Below are positions 9,412-18,932 of a DNA stretch of 64,000 nt, one piece after another; position 1 is the first letter of the stretch; every line of letters begins with the position of its first letter. The stretch lies in contig NZ_JACGWS010000007.1 in the NCBI RefSeq assembly GCF_014397005.1, positions 1 to 64,000 on the forward strand. Direction: 5' to 3'. This DNA is from Kordia aestuariivivens. GTDB lineage: Bacteria > Bacteroidota > Bacteroidia > Flavobacteriales > Flavobacteriaceae. A model generated the notes under the pieces. It made no database searches, had not been told where the DNA came from, and saw only the letters and a list, made by a program, of their open reading frames with translations. The position numbers and the translations under genes are program-made.

Positions 9412-9442
9412 AAGCGAACTTCGGTTCGCTTTCCTTTTTTTT
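9412..9442 (+). terminator. Rho-independent terminator after the 53-aa peptide gene
   Basis: Perfect 8-bp stem AAGCGAAC / GTTCGCTT with a TTCG loop, followed by a T-rich tract of eight Ts (TCCTTTTTTTT). It starts seven bases after the peptide stop codon. Confidence 0.9.
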
Positions 9443-9585
9443 ATTGAATCCTATTTATTTTATAAATTGAACAGATGAAGTCTTTAAAAAAAGCCTTCCA
9501 TACTTCGCACTTCAAAAATACTTTCTATCTTTAGCTATCTGTATTACAAATTTTAATTTCCCCTACCAAAATTGAAATGAATTAG

Positions 9586-11139
9586 ATGGAAAATATTATA
9601 CTTTCTTTGTTAACGAATAATAGTTATTTAGATGTCGATCGCGAACGTCTAAACCTACAGTTATTATCACATCCTGAATATCCAAGTTTAAAATCGATTA
9701 CCGATACATTGGATTATTTTGAGATTGAAAATCTAGCTGCTACAGTGCCAAAAGAAGCATTGTCGCAAATGCCAGCATCATTTTTAGCATTGATCAGCAC
9801 TGACAGTGGTGACGAAGTCGTGCTTACTGAAAAGAAACGCGGCATGGTGCACATTACATATCCTGATGAAAAGAAAGAGAAAGTAACCGAAGCCGTATTT
9901 ACAGAACGTTGGACAGGAACCATCATCGCAGTTGAAGCACAGGAAAAAACAGTCAATACAAAATCTATTGAAACTGCATTACCGTATTTTATTGTTGCCG
10001 CAGTTGCTTCCACCAATGTAATGCTCAACTTTAGCTTAACGTATTTATTGTACACTGCGCTTACGTTGGTTGGCCTGTACATTAGTGTGTTAATTATCCG
10101 AGAAGATTTAGGCATAAAAAGTAAAGCTGTTGCCAAAGTTTGTGGTGCTATTTCAAAAAATAGTACCTGTGGCGACGTGATTAACACAGTTGGAAATAAA
10201 CTATTTGGAATCATTTCTTTGAGTGATGCTTCTTTTGTATTCTTTGCAGGATTGTTCTTGATATTATCTTCTATTGGTTTTCACCAAACTACACTTTTAG
10301 GACTTTCATTAGCAGGACTTCCCATTGTACTTTATGCATTGTATAGACAAGGTGTTGTTTTAAAACAATGGTGCGCGCTGTGTTTATTAATTGCTGGAAT
10401 TTTAGTACTTCAAACTGCATTGCTGGCAAGTACATTTAGTTTTATTTGGGTATTAAATTCAGCATATATTGCAAAAGCGATTGGAATCTTCTTATTGATT
10501 TATATCGGTTGGATGTATTGCAAATCGTATTGGGAAAGCCATGAAAAATTGGCTGCTACCGAAACCGATTTTTTAAAATTTAAAAGAAATCCAGAGTTGT
10601 TTAAAACCATGTTGCAAGAAGAAAGCGTGTTGAACACAAAGGTGATTCCTGAGCAATTAAGTGTTGTATTTGGAAATCCTAGTGGCGCTATAAAACTTCA
10701 AGGTGTTACCAATCCGTTGTGTGGTTTTTGTACTGGCGCATTTGAATCGTATGATAAATTAATGAACACCTACGGAAATGATATTCGGTTAGAATTTATT
10801 TTTAATGTCCCACCGGATGCTGAAAATAAGAGCACGCAAATTGCTTCCCGATTGGTCGATTTGTATTTGCAAGATCCTAAAAAATCTTATACCGCTTTAC
10901 AAGCATGGTTTGCGGATAGAGATATTGATACGTGGCATAAAAACTTTGGACATTCTGAAAACCCAAAGGCTATGGAAGTATTAAACTCACACAGAGAATG
11001 GTGTAATATCAACGATATTCATTATACACCTGCGAGTATTTTGAATGATAATTTCTTCCCAAAAACATACGAGGTTAAGGATTTACCGTTATTTATTCAG
11101 GATATGATTTTAGAGTCGCAACAAGTTGAAAGTGAATAG
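9586..11139 (+). CDS. C39-like / vitamin K epoxide reductase / thioredoxin fusion
   Basis: 517 aa inner-membrane protein in three parts. Residues 1-120 resemble the C39 peptidase domain of bacteriocin exporters (LLTNNSYLDVDRERLNLQLLSHPEYPSLKSI style) but lack the catalytic Cys, so it probably binds rather than cuts peptide. Residues about 130-325 are a five-helix VKOR domain with Cys186 and Cys195 (loop pair) and the CxxC active site WCALC (263/266). The C-terminal thioredoxin-like domain has PLCGFC (379/382). VKOR-thioredoxin fusions make disulfides in exported proteins. With the Cys-rich GG peptide next door, it plausibly oxidises that peptide (inference). Confidence 0.85.
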   Translation: MENIILSLLTNNSYLDVDRERLNLQLLSHPEYPSLKSITDTLDYFEIENLAATVPKEALSQMPASFLALISTDSGDEVVLTEKKRGMVHITYPDEKKEKVTEAVFTERWTGTIIAVEAQEKTVNTKSIETALPYFIVAAVASTNVMLNFSLTYLLYTALTLVGLYISVLIIREDLGIKSKAVAKVCGAISKNSTCGDVINTVGNKLFGIISLSDASFVFFAGLFLILSSIGFHQTTLLGLSLAGLPIVLYALYRQGVVLKQWCALCLLIAGILVLQTALLASTFSFIWVLNSAYIAKAIGIFLLIYIGWMYCKSYWESHEKLAATETDFLKFKRNPELFKTMLQEESVLNTKVIPEQLSVVFGNPSGAIKLQGVTNPLCGFCTGAFESYDKLMNTYGNDIRLEFIFNVPPDAENKSTQIASRLVDLYLQDPKKSYTALQAWFADRDIDTWHKNFGHSENPKAMEVLNSHREWCNINDIHYTPASILNDNFFPKTYEVKDLPLFIQDMILESQQVESE

Positions 11140-11185
11140 AAACTATCTGGTTTTTTAATTGCTGAAAGAACGATTACTATTGCCC

Positions 11186-11713
11186 CTAATATTTATAAGG
11201 CTCAATTTTTAATTTAAAAGATTTTGTTTTTATCAATTCAGAAAATTCTATATCATTTTTAAGTATAGATATAATTTCTTTTTCAATTTCAGCTACTTCT
11301 ATATCTGCAAAATCATATACTGAAGATGACTTGCGCATTATTGAACGTATTTTTGGCAAAACGAGGTTTCTATTAAAATCTACCCCAACTTTTACATGTA
11401 ATTTCCTTATTGCTTTGGAATTTAAATTGTACCAATAGTCTACTTTACAAGCAATCTGTTTTGCATCTTTGGTTAGCGCCACAATATTTTCTTTAACATG
11501 CACATCTTCAAGCGAATAGTTGTAAAGTGCAGCACTACGCGGAATGTTGTGTTTTCCTGAATTTAAAATGACCATCTTTTCTGCAGAATCGTCATAATAA
11601 ATTCCAATTTCAGATGGTTTTACAAGAATTTCTTTTTCCGATATCAGTTTACATGAAAAAAATAATACCATAAGAAATATTGATATAACTGAAAATATTC
11701 TTTGCTTGTTCAT
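11186..11713 (-). CDS. Lipoprotein with a prohibitin/SPFH-like domain
   Basis: 175 aa. Lipoprotein signal with a hydrophobic run ending FFSC, Cys21 being the lipidation site. The mature part has the layout of a short SPFH/band-7 domain: EIGIYYDD, KHNIPRSAALYNYSLED, VALTKDAKQIACKVDYWYNLN, ending with the helical VYDFADIEVAEIEKEIISIL. These resemble prohibitin-type proteins (new membrane proteins' chaperone or microdomain organisers), but it is shorter than usual and lacks the long C-terminal coiled coil. Function unknown; the domain call is moderate. Confidence 0.55.
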   Translation of the reverse strand: MNKQRIFSVISIFLMVLFFSCKLISEKEILVKPSEIGIYYDDSAEKMVILNSGKHNIPRSAALYNYSLEDVHVKENIVALTKDAKQIACKVDYWYNLNSKAIRKLHVKVGVDFNRNLVLPKIRSIMRKSSSVYDFADIEVAEIEKEIISILKNDIEFSELIKTKSFKLKIEPYKY

Positions 11714-11760
11714 TGGTTAAATTGGTATTAGAAAATTTTTTAAAATAAAAGACAACGATA

Positions 11761-12603
11761 CTATCTAAAACTCCATTTTTTATAGGTTGTCACAGCTTCT
11801 AAGGCATTTTCTTTAGAGTCTTCTAATTCTGGAAAGAAATCAATTCCTGTGCGCTTTTCAATCTCGTCAACAGAGACAACAAATTCATATAACGGCTTGT
11901 TAGAATCTTTGTGTGGCATTAAGAAAGCGATCATTTTAGTGGTTCCGCCAGAATTGTCTAACAGTATTTTATAAAAGTAATTTGGTACGGCAACGTCTTC
12001 GGTTCCGATGGCTTTTAAACCATTTTCTAAAATTCCACCTGTAATCACATATACGCCATCATATTTCTTTGCCCAATAGCGTACTTTTTGCTCCAATCGA
12101 TTCCAAACACCTGCGTTAAACTTATGTTCTTGAGGCGAAATATTACTCGTTAAAAAAGTTTCCGTAAAGGCTGCTTTTGTATATTTTCGATCGGCCGCAG
12201 GACACAAATGCCCACGATCGTATCCAGATTTTTTATAGTTTCTCCAATGTGCCGATTCCGTTGTCACTGCTTTGTCTTGTTCAAAATAAGGACGTTTAAA
12301 ATCGGTATACACCACTTGATTCTTTTTCAGTTCATACGCAACCCATTCTGCTTGTTCAAAAGCTTCATGGTACGACAATGAATAACCTTCATGATGCACA
12401 ATTTGCCCTGTGGTAGAGCTTGGCAAATAGTAGTTATTGGTTAATGGTTTCAGAGTACTATTTGTCGTTTGCTTTTTTGTTCCATGAACTTCAACATTCG
12501 GATTGTACGTGTTTGCTTTTTCATTTTCGCTATATTTTTCATAGACAATGAATGCAGCTCCAATCAACAATACTAATAAAGGATATATTTTATTTCTTTT
12601 CAA
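11761..12603 (-). CDS. DNA/RNA non-specific endonuclease (NUC1 family)
   Basis: 280 aa, exported or membrane-anchored through an N-terminal helix (about 7-21). The beta-beta-alpha metal nuclease motif DRGH lies at 129-132 (His132 as general base), followed by N154/Q158 in TSNISPQ and N163...W167...E171, the standard Serratia-nuclease pattern with Mg2+ ligand Asn. It degrades DNA and RNA outside the cytoplasm, probably for nutrient scavenging. It is a separate transcription unit between the SPFH-like lipoprotein and an ABC permease. Confidence 0.9.
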   Translation of the reverse strand: MKRNKIYPLLVLLIGAAFIVYEKYSENEKANTYNPNVEVHGTKKQTTNSTLKPLTNNYYLPSSTTGQIVHHEGYSLSYHEAFEQAEWVAYELKKNQVVYTDFKRPYFEQDKAVTTESAHWRNYKKSGYDRGHLCPAADRKYTKAAFTETFLTSNISPQEHKFNAGVWNRLEQKVRYWAKKYDGVYVITGGILENGLKAIGTEDVAVPNYFYKILLDNSGGTTKMIAFLMPHKDSNKPLYEFVVSVDEIEKRTGIDFFPELEDSKENALEAVTTYKKWSFR

Positions 12604-12713
12604 AAGAGTTGTTTTAAATTATAAATGCTAAATTTTAAATATTCTTTTTCAACTTAGCTTACTATCTTTTTGTTACTTATTATTAATTAAAAATCTATTA
12701 TCAAATTGATATA

Positions 12714-13823
12714 TTAGTTTTTCACATCCAACGCATCACGCATTGCGTTTCCGATTAACATAAACGCCATCACTAAGCTCATAATAGCAATTCCAGGAAT
12801 GATGGCTAAATACGGTTTTCCAAGAATGATGTAACTATAATGATCTTTGATCATTGCGCCCCAACTTGGCATTGGTGGCTGTGCTCCTATTCCTAAAAAA
12901 CTCAATCCACTTTCTATTAAGATGGCTGCCGCAAAGTTTGCGGCTGAAATAACAATAACTGGCGCCATAATATTTGGCAATATATGCTTAACGATGATTC
13001 TAAAATCGTGATAGCCTAATGCGCGCGCCGCAGTGACATATTGCATGCGTTTGACGCTTAATACTTGTCCACGCACAATTCTCGCGACCTCAACCCACAT
13101 GGTTAATCCTACCGCAACAAATACTTGCCAAAAACCTTTTCCTAGTGTAAGCGTAATAGCAATAACGAGTAATAAGGTTGGAATTGACCACGTAACATTG
13201 ATAATCCACATGATGATGGCATCAACTCTTCCTTCAAAATATCCTGCTAAGGCACCTAGCGCAATTCCAATTAACAACGAAATAAATACAGCTACAAAGC
13301 CAATGGTAAAGGAAATTCGCATACCGATGAGCATTCTACTGAGCACATCTCTTCCGTATTTATCAGTTCCTAAACGGAATGTTTTTTGTTGAATGAATTG
13401 TGTTGGAATTTCACTCGCTTTTGTCAGTGTTGGAAATGATGTGAGTGGAATTTCTTTTTCAACTCCTATTACAACTCCATCTGAATATTCTGTGATAAAG
13501 AGTGTGTTTTCTTCTATTCTATAGTTTGATATTGGAATTTCAGTCGCGGTGTTTTCTTTTCCGAAAAAAAGTGTACTTATATAACTTTCCTTTGTTTTTT
13601 CTTTGGAAGGAATTGTGAGCATTTGTACTGAGAAACCAGGTCTTTTAGAGTGAATAGACAAATGCATTTGGTTTGCATTTTTGGTATCATCAGGTGTGAA
13701 TAGATAGGCGAAAACTACAATAAATGCGCAGATTACAATAAAGCAAAAACTGAAAACGCCCCAAAAATTCTTTTTGAATTTCTGGAGCGCTAATCGTGTT
13801 AATGAATTTGAGTTTTTACTCAT
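12714..13823 (-). CDS. ABC transporter permease, DppC/OppC type
   Basis: 369 aa peptide/nickel-type permease. Membrane helices lie at about 16-40 and in the C-terminal half; residues about 50-130 form an extra periplasmic domain common in Bacteroidota homologues. The EAA-type coupling loop is AARALGYHDFRIIVKHILPN, preceded by ARIVRGQVLSVKRMQYV. No partner permease, ATPase or binding protein is adjacent, so the other subunits must be encoded elsewhere. It ends the operon begun by the tail-specific protease, whose stop at 13838 is 15 bp upstream of this start. Confidence 0.85.
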   Translation of the reverse strand: MSKNSNSLTRLALQKFKKNFWGVFSFCFIVICAFIVVFAYLFTPDDTKNANQMHLSIHSKRPGFSVQMLTIPSKEKTKESYISTLFFGKENTATEIPISNYRIEENTLFITEYSDGVVIGVEKEIPLTSFPTLTKASEIPTQFIQQKTFRLGTDKYGRDVLSRMLIGMRISFTIGFVAVFISLLIGIALGALAGYFEGRVDAIIMWIINVTWSIPTLLLVIAITLTLGKGFWQVFVAVGLTMWVEVARIVRGQVLSVKRMQYVTAARALGYHDFRIIVKHILPNIMAPVIVISAANFAAAILIESGLSFLGIGAQPPMPSWGAMIKDHYSYIILGKPYLAIIPGIAIMSLVMAFMLIGNAMRDALDVKN

Positions 13824-13837
13824 TAATGTCTTTTATA

Positions 13838-15985
13838 TTAACCTTTTACAACAGCTCTTTTTTTCTTTTTGATGTTGTTGAGTTGAATGTCTCCTAATAC
13901 ATTGATCGCTTCTTCTACATATACATCTTTAGATAATTCTTCATGCCAAGCTTGTCTTTTTCCTTGTAAGGAAGAATCTTTTTTCATGAGTAATTGTTCA
14001 TACGGCAATGATGTAAATGTCAATTGCGTGTTGTAATCTGAAAGTGCTTTGAATCGTTTTGCATATTCTTCATCTTCGTCTGCTTCTTTCTTGTATGCTG
14101 CGTAATTTAATGGATATTCATTATCATCACGTCGTTTCTTGATCCACTTTGCATTTTCTTCAATGAGCTTTAATTGTGGATTGTCTGCCATACGTTCTTT
14201 ACTTCTACTGATGGTTTTCTCGTAATCGATATACCCATCCCAAAGGTCGTATTTTGCAGGATCAATTTGATCCCAAGGTAATGGATTTTCTTGATCTTTT
14301 TCACCAATGTCAATAAAACTGTATTTATCAACGACTACAACATCACTTTTTACACCTTCTAATTGTGTAGATCCACCATTGATTCTGTAGAATTTCTGAG
14401 TTGTCAGTTTTAAAGCACCAACGTTTCCATCGCTACCTTTCACAAATCTATTTAAGTCTACAATATTTTGAACCGTTCCTTTTCCATACGTTTGCTTACT
14501 TCCAATAACAACCGCTCTTTTATAGTCTTGCAACGCTGCAGCTAATATTTCAGAAGCTGACGCTGATAATTCGTTTACTAAGATTACTAATGGTCCGTCC
14601 CACTGAATGCGACTGTCTTCATCTTTTAAAACTTCTTTTCCATCAATCGAACTTTTTACTTGTACAACTGGGCCATCTTTGATGAAAAATCCAGCCATAT
14701 CCACAACAGTTTTTAACGATCCACCACCATTGTTTCTAAGGTCTAATACTAAACCTTCCATGCCTTGTTCTTTGAGACGTTCAATTTCTTTCTTTACGTC
14801 GCTTGCAGCATTTCTTTTGTTATAATCTTCAAAGTTTACATAAAATTTTGGCAAGTTGATCACACCAAATGTACGCTGTCCTTTTTTGACAATTGCCGAT
14901 TTTGCATACGTTTCTTCAATTTCGACTAAGTCTCTTTTGATGGTGATTAGTTCAATAGAACCATCAACTTTTTTTACGGTTAAACTCACCATGGTTCCTT
15001 TTGGTCCTTTGATTAGTTTTACAGCATCATCCAATCGCATTCCTACGATATCAACTGATTCTTCTCCGTCTTGTGCTACTTTTAATATAATATCTCCTGC
15101 TTCTAGTTTTTTACTTCTCCAAGCGGGTCCACCCGAAATGATTTCAAATATTTTTGCACCTTCAGTACGTTTTTGCAAACGTGCTCCAATTCCTTCTAGC
15201 GTTCCAGACATATTCATATCGAAACGATCTTTGTCTTGTGGTGCTAAGTATGTAGTATGCGGATCAAATTCTTCCACAATTGCATTTATATACATACTAA
15301 ACCAATCTTTGCGCTGTAAATCATCCATTAAGTCATAAAACTCTAGGTATGTTTTTGATGTAGATTCACGCGCTTCTTTTTCTAACGTTACATCGTCTCT
15401 AATTAGATATACATTGTCTTTTTTCTTTTTATCTTTTTCAATTTCGAGTTTGATGTCATAGTTTGCTAGTGTAGAAAATTTCAGTTCTTTTCTCCAACGT
15501 TCTTTTAATTCATCGATATCGTTTGCAAATTCTATTTTTTCATAATCTCTATTGATGGTTTCATCCTGAGTGAAATCGAATGGATTTAGCAATAATTCCT
15601 GTTGGTATTTTTTAGATTCCTCCATACGCTTCATTAAACGTGTGTGAACTAAACTAAAAAACTGAACGCCAGGTTCTTTGATTTCGTCATCAATTTTATC
15701 TTTGTATTTACTAAACTCTTCAATGTCAGACATTACAAAATAACGCTTCATTGGGTCTACTGATTTGATAAAGTCGTTGTATACATTTTCAGAGAACTCA
15801 TCATTGATATCTTGTGGATCAAAGTGCCATCTGCTTAACACATAAGAAATGAGGTCAACCAATGTTTTATCTTGTTCTGGATCATCAAATGATTTTTTGG
15901 CAAAGCCACAAGACACCATTGCAAAAATTAATAGTGCTACTAAGTATATTTTATTCCTTCTCATAAACGCTTGAATTTTCGACAT
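13838..15985 (-). CDS. prc: Carboxy-terminal processing (tail-specific) protease
   Basis: 715 aa periplasmic S41A protease. An N-terminal lipobox-like signal ends VSCG (Cys26). A PDZ domain follows around 240-330 (GIGARLQKRTEGAKIFEIISGGPAW, GDIILKVAQDG), then the S41 core (GLVLDLRNNGGGS) with the Ser/Lys dyad: Ser in ELSASASEILAAAL (about 474-480) and Lys in IGSKQTYGKGTVQ. The C-terminal DUF3340-like part (about 560-715) is charged. It matches E. coli Prc, which trims C-termini of envelope proteins and murein hydrolases. It heads the operon with the permease. Confidence 0.93.
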   Translation of the reverse strand: MSKIQAFMRRNKIYLVALLIFAMVSCGFAKKSFDDPEQDKTLVDLISYVLSRWHFDPQDINDEFSENVYNDFIKSVDPMKRYFVMSDIEEFSKYKDKIDDEIKEPGVQFFSLVHTRLMKRMEESKKYQQELLLNPFDFTQDETINRDYEKIEFANDIDELKERWRKELKFSTLANYDIKLEIEKDKKKKDNVYLIRDDVTLEKEARESTSKTYLEFYDLMDDLQRKDWFSMYINAIVEEFDPHTTYLAPQDKDRFDMNMSGTLEGIGARLQKRTEGAKIFEIISGGPAWRSKKLEAGDIILKVAQDGEESVDIVGMRLDDAVKLIKGPKGTMVSLTVKKVDGSIELITIKRDLVEIEETYAKSAIVKKGQRTFGVINLPKFYVNFEDYNKRNAASDVKKEIERLKEQGMEGLVLDLRNNGGGSLKTVVDMAGFFIKDGPVVQVKSSIDGKEVLKDEDSRIQWDGPLVILVNELSASASEILAAALQDYKRAVVIGSKQTYGKGTVQNIVDLNRFVKGSDGNVGALKLTTQKFYRINGGSTQLEGVKSDVVVVDKYSFIDIGEKDQENPLPWDQIDPAKYDLWDGYIDYEKTISRSKERMADNPQLKLIEENAKWIKKRRDDNEYPLNYAAYKKEADEDEEYAKRFKALSDYNTQLTFTSLPYEQLLMKKDSSLQGKRQAWHEELSKDVYVEEAINVLGDIQLNNIKKKKRAVVKG

Positions 15986-16200
15986 TTTATTTTTTCATTC
16001 ACATAGATTAGCAGTGTATTTATTCTCAATTTGAATACTAAGATACGTGGGTCTGCTAATTCTTTTTAATTTTCTACTAAAATAAAGAAAAAACCATGCC
16101 GTTTTTTAACATTGTTACTAATTTTTTGTTAAAGAAAAAATGACATGTATATAAACGCTAAATTGTGTACTTTAGCAACTCAAAATGAAGCATATTTTTT

Positions 16201-16980
16201 ATGAAAGATAAACCGTTAATTTTAGTTACCAACGACGATGGTATTACCGCACCAGGATTACGTGCATTGATTGAAGTTATGAACGAATTAGGCGATGTTT
16301 TTGTTGTAGCACCCGATAGTCCACAGAGTGGAATGGGACATGCAATTACTGCCAATTCTACTATTTATTGCAATGATATTACAATTGACGATGGTCCACA
16401 GCTTGAATATGCAAGTTCAGGAACACCTGTTGATTGTGTAAAACTTGCCGTGAATGAAATTTTGAATCGCAAACCAGATATTTGTATTTCTGGAATTAAT
16501 CACGGTTCTAATTCTTCCATTAATGTCATTTATTCAGGAACGATGAGTGCCGCTGTTGAAGCTGGTATTGAAGGAATTCCTGCAATTGGCTTTTCATTGT
16601 TAGATTATGACTGGGAAGCAAATTTTGATGCCGCTAAGAAATATGTGAAGCAAATTACGAAGAAAGTAATTAAACACGGTTTGCCAGAAGGTGTTGTGTT
16701 GAATGTGAATATTCCTAAGTTGAAAGAGAAAGATATTAAAGGAATTCGTGTTTGCAGACAAGCCAAAGCCTATTGGCAAGAAGATTTTGACAAACGCACA
16801 AGTCCACAAGGAAAACAATATTATTGGCTTTCTGGAAAGTTTGTAAATAGAGATAAAGGTGAAGATACAGACGAATGGGCATTGGCAAACGGATATGTTT
16901 CGTTAGTTCCTGTAATGTTTGATTTAACAGCACATCACGCAATACAAAAACTTAATAGTTTAGGATTCAATGAAAAATAA
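16201..16980 (+). CDS. surE: 5'/3'-nucleotidase SurE
   Basis: 259 aa metal-dependent nucleoside monophosphate phosphatase. Signature LVTNDDGITAPG near the N-terminus (Asn11, Asp12, Asp13 as metal ligands), Ser in PDSPQSGMGHAIT, Asn in CISGINHGSNS and SGTMSAAVEA are conserved. Probable -7-like box TACTTTAG about 35 bp upstream. Its 3' end overlaps the next small membrane protein by 11 nt, and lpxB follows, a usual flavobacterial order. Confidence 0.94.
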   Translation: MKDKPLILVTNDDGITAPGLRALIEVMNELGDVFVVAPDSPQSGMGHAITANSTIYCNDITIDDGPQLEYASSGTPVDCVKLAVNEILNRKPDICISGINHGSNSSINVIYSGTMSAAVEAGIEGIPAIGFSLLDYDWEANFDAAKKYVKQITKKVIKHGLPEGVVLNVNIPKLKEKDIKGIRVCRQAKAYWQEDFDKRTSPQGKQYYWLSGKFVNRDKGEDTDEWALANGYVSLVPVMFDLTAHHAIQKLNSLGFNEK

Positions 16981-17263
16981 AGAAATCATTTTAGGAGCCA
17001 TTGTTGGAATAGCAACTACCGTTATTGGCACATTGTTATTTATGACGTATGTTTCTTTCTCTGAAAATGCAAGTTTAGGCGCTGTCTGGGATAATAGTAT
17101 AAAATCTGGACGTATTAGTTCTGTTATAGCATGGGGCGCAGCGCTTAACTTTGTTGCCTTTTTTGGATTTTTAAAATACAATAAAGAAAACCACGCAAAA
17201 GGTGTTTTAATTATGACCATTCTTACAGCTGTTTTTGTCATGATTCATAAATTATTTGGCTAA
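16970..17263 (+). CDS. Small membrane protein of unknown function between surE and lpxB
   Basis: 97 aa with about three hydrophobic helices (about 7-29, 48-68, 76-95) and short polar loops (SFSENASLGAVWDNSIKSGR; KYNKENHAKG). It overlaps the end of surE and ends five bases before the lpxB ATG, so the three are co-transcribed. I recognise no catalytic motif. The arrangement is conserved in my memory of related genomes, which suggests a real gene with a membrane role. Confidence 0.8.
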   Translation: MKNKEIILGAIVGIATTVIGTLLFMTYVSFSENASLGAVWDNSIKSGRISSVIAWGAALNFVAFFGFLKYNKENHAKGVLIMTILTAVFVMIHKLFG

Positions 17264-17267
17264 AAAT

Positions 17268-18377
17268 ATGAAGTACTACATTGTTGCAGGAGAAGCTTCG
17301 GGAGATTTACATGGTTCTAATTTGATGAAAGCCATTGTAAAACAAGATCCAACAGCCGATTTTAGGTTTTGGGGCGGAGATTTAATGCAAGAAGTTAGCG
17401 GTACTTTAGTGAAACATTATAAAGATCGTGCTATAATGGGATTCATTGAAGTGATTATGAATCTTCGTAAAGTTTTAGGCATGATTTCTTTTTGCAAGAA
17501 AGATATTGAACAGTATCAACCAGATGTTGTCATTTTTATTGATAATTCTGGTTTTAACCTTCGTATTGCAAAATGGGCAAAGGTTGAAGGCTTCAAAACC
17601 CACTATTATATTTCTCCGCAAGTATGGGCAAGTAGAGCTAGTAGAGTTGAAAGTATTAAGAGAGATGTTGACGAAATGTTTGTGATTCTTCCTTTTGAAA
17701 AAGAATTCTATAAAAAGTATGACTACGATGTTCATTTTGTTGGACATCCCTTGTTAGATGCGATTGCAGATAGAAAACCTGCCGATCCAAAGAAGTTTAA
17801 ATCCGAATTTGGCTTGGATGAACGTCCAATTATTTCGTTACTTCCCGGAAGTCGAAAACAAGAAATTACTAAAATGCTCAGCGTGATGCTTTCTATAGTA
17901 GACGATTTTCCTGAGTATCAATTTGTCATTGCAGGTGCGCCAAGTCAGGAAAAAGCATTTTACGAGACCTTCACAAAAAAGTCAGCAGTTCATTTTGTGA
18001 GCAACCGCACGTATGATTTATTGTCCGTTTCGTATGCTGCTTTGGTTACTTCCGGAACCGCAACTTTGGAAACTGCATTATACAAAGTACCGCAAGTGGT
18101 TTGTTATAAAGGAAGTGCTATTTCCTATCAAATTATAAAACGAATTATTACGTTGAAGTACATTTCCTTAGTGAATTTGATTATGGACAAGGAAGTTGTA
18201 ACCGAGTTGATTCAAAACGATTTTAATACAAAAAGATTGAAAGCTGAGTTGCATAAAATTCTCGACGAAGCCAATCGAGCTACATTATTTTTAGATTATT
18301 ACGAATTAGAGCAAAAATTAGGTGGTAAAGGTGCAAGTAAGAATGTTGCAAAGCTGATTATCGAAAAAATTAAGTAA
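17268..18377 (+). CDS. lpxB: Lipid-A-disaccharide synthase
   Basis: 369 aa GT19 glycosyltransferase that joins UDP-diacylglucosamine and lipid X to make the lipid A disaccharide. N-terminal YYIVAGEASGDLHGSNLM, the middle SPQVWASRASRVESIKRDVD and FVGHPLLDAI, and C-terminal SLLPGSRKQEI and LVTSGTATLETALY are diagnostic. I use the ATG at 17268; a TTG at 17256 is in frame but lies inside the previous gene and would add only MAKN. Confidence 0.95.
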   Translation: MKYYIVAGEASGDLHGSNLMKAIVKQDPTADFRFWGGDLMQEVSGTLVKHYKDRAIMGFIEVIMNLRKVLGMISFCKKDIEQYQPDVVIFIDNSGFNLRIAKWAKVEGFKTHYYISPQVWASRASRVESIKRDVDEMFVILPFEKEFYKKYDYDVHFVGHPLLDAIADRKPADPKKFKSEFGLDERPIISLLPGSRKQEITKMLSVMLSIVDDFPEYQFVIAGAPSQEKAFYETFTKKSAVHFVSNRTYDLLSVSYAALVTSGTATLETALYKVPQVVCYKGSAISYQIIKRIITLKYISLVNLIMDKEVVTELIQNDFNTKRLKAELHKILDEANRATLFLDYYELEQKLGGKGASKNVAKLIIEKIK

Positions 18378-18385
18378 ATTACCGC

Positions 18386-18907
18386 ATGATTAAAAAACTA
18401 CTGTTACTTCTCCTTTCTATTTTTGTATTGTCTTGTGGTTCTTCCAAAAAAACAACTTCCACAAGAACTGTTAACAAAAAGACAACACGTACAAAAACGA
18501 CGAATCCTTCTAAGAAAACAGCGACTAAAGCAACTGCTATTGTACAAACGGCACTTGCTTATAAAGGAACACGCTATAAATTTGGCGGAACTACCAAAAA
18601 AGGAATGGATTGTTCAGGGTTGATGTTTGTCGCCTTTAAGAAGCATCAAATCCAATTGCCAAGAATTTCGTATCAGCAAGCAACACGTGGAGAACGCATC
18701 AAATTGAATGCTGTAAAAAAAGGCGATTTATTATTCTTTCAAACGAATAAAAACAGAAAACGAATCAATCATGTTGGCTTGGTGGTAGAACATAAAAGAG
18801 GCGTAATTAAGTTTATTCATTCTACTACTTCTAAAGGTGTGTTGATTTCTTCTTTGGACGAACGCTATTGGAAAAATGCTTTTACAGAAGCGCGGCGTGT
18901 GCTTTAG
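18386..18907 (+). CDS. NlpC/P60 family lipoprotein peptidase
   Basis: 173 aa. Lipobox LSIFVLSC with Cys17, a Lys/Thr-rich linker (about 20-50), then an NlpC/P60 domain with catalytic Cys76 (MDCSGL), His129 (INHVGLV) and His145 (IHSTTSKGV). This family cuts D-gamma-glutamyl-meso-DAP or related bonds in peptidoglycan. It starts eight bases after the lpxB stop and is likely the last gene of the surE-lpxB operon. Length fits the Spr/MepS-type lipoproteins. Confidence 0.9.
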   Translation: MIKKLLLLLLSIFVLSCGSSKKTTSTRTVNKKTTRTKTTNPSKKTATKATAIVQTALAYKGTRYKFGGTTKKGMDCSGLMFVAFKKHQIQLPRISYQQATRGERIKLNAVKKGDLLFFQTNKNRKRINHVGLVVEHKRGVIKFIHSTTSKGVLISSLDERYWKNAFTEARRVL

Positions 18908-18932
18908 TTTGAAACTATAAATTTCTAAGAAA

